DNA of 33,486 nucleotides from Clostridia bacterium (GTDB taxonomy: Bacteria > Bacillota > Clostridia > Oscillospirales > Acutalibacteraceae), in the NCBI GenBank assembly GCA_017406805.1, contig JAFQXU010000028.1, positions 1-33,486 on the forward strand, given 5' to 3'. Below are positions 32,813-33,486 of the stretch, piece by piece. Under the pieces are notes generated by a model that was given only the letters and a program-made list of their open reading frames with translations, did no database searches and was not told the DNA's origin. Position numbers and translations under genes: made by a program. Position 1 is the first letter of the stretch, and each line of letters opens with the position of its first letter.

Positions 32813-32819
32813 AAATCAC

Positions 32820-32849
32820 TTGACAAAGGGGATTTAAAAATGTTAAAAT
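32820..32849 (+). promoter_or_regulatory. Strong sigma-A promoter of rpsL (str operon)
   Basis: A perfect TTGACA (32820-32825), an 18-base spacer and TAAAAT (32844-32849). A small palindrome (GCATAA/TTATGC, 32858-32871) lies in the short leader. Confidence 0.8.
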
Positions 32850-32902
32850 AAATCGTTGCATAAAATTATGCGGCGGTTTATATTTTTGTGAGGAGGTGTA
32901 AT

Positions 32903-33340
32903 ATGCCTACAGTTAATCAGTTGGTCCGCAAAGGAAGAAAAATGCAGGAGAAAAAGGCCAAAGCTCCAGCTCTTTTAAAAGGATGGAATTCAAAAAAGAG
33001 AGAAGCAATTGACCAAACTTCACCGCAAAAAAGAGGAGTTTGCACAGCTGTTAAAACAGCAACGCCAAAGAAACCGAACTCAGCACTTCGTAAAATTGCA
33101 AGGGTTAGACTTTCTAATGGCTTTGAAGTAACTTCTTACATTCCCGGAATCGGACATAACCTACAAGAACATAGTGTTGTTCTCATTAGGGGCGGACGTG
33201 TTAAGGACTTGCCTGGTGTGCGTTATCACATAATAAGAGGTACACTTGACGCTCAAGGCGTGGCAAAACGTATGCAAGCTCGTTCAAAATACGGTGCAAA
33301 ACGTCCAAAAGCCGGCGGCGCAGCAGCTGCTAAAAAGTAG
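32903..33340 (+). CDS. rpsL: Ribosomal protein S12 (uS12)
   Basis: A 145-residue small-subunit protein at the decoding centre. [19 protein letters not shown] (from residue 55) and [13 protein letters not shown] carry the usual lysines (K57 and K101) and Pro104 seen in wild-type S12. The start is the ATG at 32903, preceded by GAGGAGGTG. An upstream in-frame ATG at 32888 would place that ribosome binding site inside the gene. The C-terminus has an Ala/Lys extension (AGGAAAAKK). It is the first conserved gene of the str operon, with rpsG following. Confidence 0.97.
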   Translation: MPTVNQLVRKGRKMQEKKAKAPALLKGWNSKKREAIDQTSPQKRGVCTAVKTATPKKPNSALRKIARVRLSNGFEVTSYIPGIGHNLQEHSVVLIRGGRVKDLPGVRYHIIRGTLDAQGVAKRMQARSKYGAKRPKAGGAAAAKK

Positions 33341-33380
33341 GATTAAACGAAATTAAATAAAGCTTTGCATTAATGCGATG

Positions 33381-33412
33381 CAGAAGTGTTTTTATATATA
33401 AAAATGCCTCTG
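33381..33412 (+). promoter_or_regulatory. Hairpin in the rpsL-rpsG gap
   Basis: A 14-bp imperfect stem (CAGAAGTGTTTTTA with TAAAAATGCCTCTG, one mismatch and two G-U pairs) with a 4-base loop. No U-tract follows, so it is not an ordinary terminator. It could be an RNA-processing or translational control element; function unknown. Confidence 0.35.
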
Positions 33413-33481
33413 TGTTGGCGGGCGGAAGCTAAATTACTTTCGAGTACCTATGATATCATTATTATGAAGGAGGGAAGACAC

Positions 33482-33486
33482 GTGCC
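33482..33486 (+). CDS. rpsG: Ribosomal protein S7, first codons only (cut by right edge)
   Basis: GTG CC at the very end reads Met-Pro, the normal S7 opening, preceded by AAGGAGGG at good spacing. It is placed directly after rpsL, as in nearly all bacteria. The call rests on context and the start signal only. Confidence 0.7.

Noticed and set aside
1-33486. tRNA, rRNA, insertion sequence or attachment site
   Set aside because: No cloverleaf, rRNA core sequence, transposase or flanking inverted/direct repeat pattern was found on either strand by reading. Short tRNA-like folds could still be missed without a scan.

Overview
The window looks like a chromosomal segment of a low-GC, AT-rich, endospore-forming Firmicute, probably a member of the Clostridia. 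Evidence for this is a spoIIR-like gene, a spoVAD-like gene, a SpoVD-type penicillin-binding protein with PASTA repeats, clostridial-type ribosomal proteins L28 and S12, a bacterial OGG1, and strong Shine-Dalgarno sites with frequent TTG and GTG starts. Genus and species cannot be told from the sequence.

Region 1 (left edge to about 15.2 kb, + strand) is the distal part of a contractile injection system operon, a phage-tail-like particle. In order it encodes a tail-tube-fold protein fused to a long coiled coil with three 92-residue repeats, a coiled-coil protein, a 720-residue lysine-rich protein of unknown role, a gp27-like hub, a gp5-like spike, a gp25-like baseplate protein, two baseplate-J proteins, a P2 gpI-type tail protein, and a terminal protein with a C-terminal Ig-like domain. 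A strong hairpin terminator ends the operon. No capsid, terminase, portal, integrase or lysis genes are present, and housekeeping genes follow, so this fits an extracellular-type contractile injection system (eCIS) better than a prophage. Sheath, ATPase and tail-terminator genes are not in view and would have to lie to the left or elsewhere.

Region 2 (15.2 to 22.5 kb) is accessory and rich in duplications. Two small paralogous genes of unknown function lie head-to-tail on the minus strand, made by a roughly 510-bp tandem duplication that copied half of the operon terminator. After spoIIR come four ankyrin-repeat genes that share a nearly identical signal peptide, hydrophobic segment and promoter. 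Two are on the plus strand and two on the minus strand, facing each other across an rpmB-ogg pair whose genes overlap by 8 bp. The ankyrin proteins should be exported and membrane-held. Together with the injection system they suggest interaction with a host or with other cells.

Region 3 (22.5 to 31.4 kb, minus strand) is mostly core. A compact cell-wall operon (SpoVD/FtsI-type PBP, mraY, ftsW/spoVE, murG) runs directly into an Fe-S scaffold-like (NifU/IscU-type) gene and a GGGtGRT-family gene. A small basic ORF and an orphan spoVAD follow. The usual murE, murD and murF genes and spoVAC/spoVAE are absent from these positions.

Region 4 (31.6 kb to the end, + strand) holds a 400-residue helical protein of unknown function, then the start of the str operon: a strong promoter, rpsL, and the first two codons of rpsG at the right edge.
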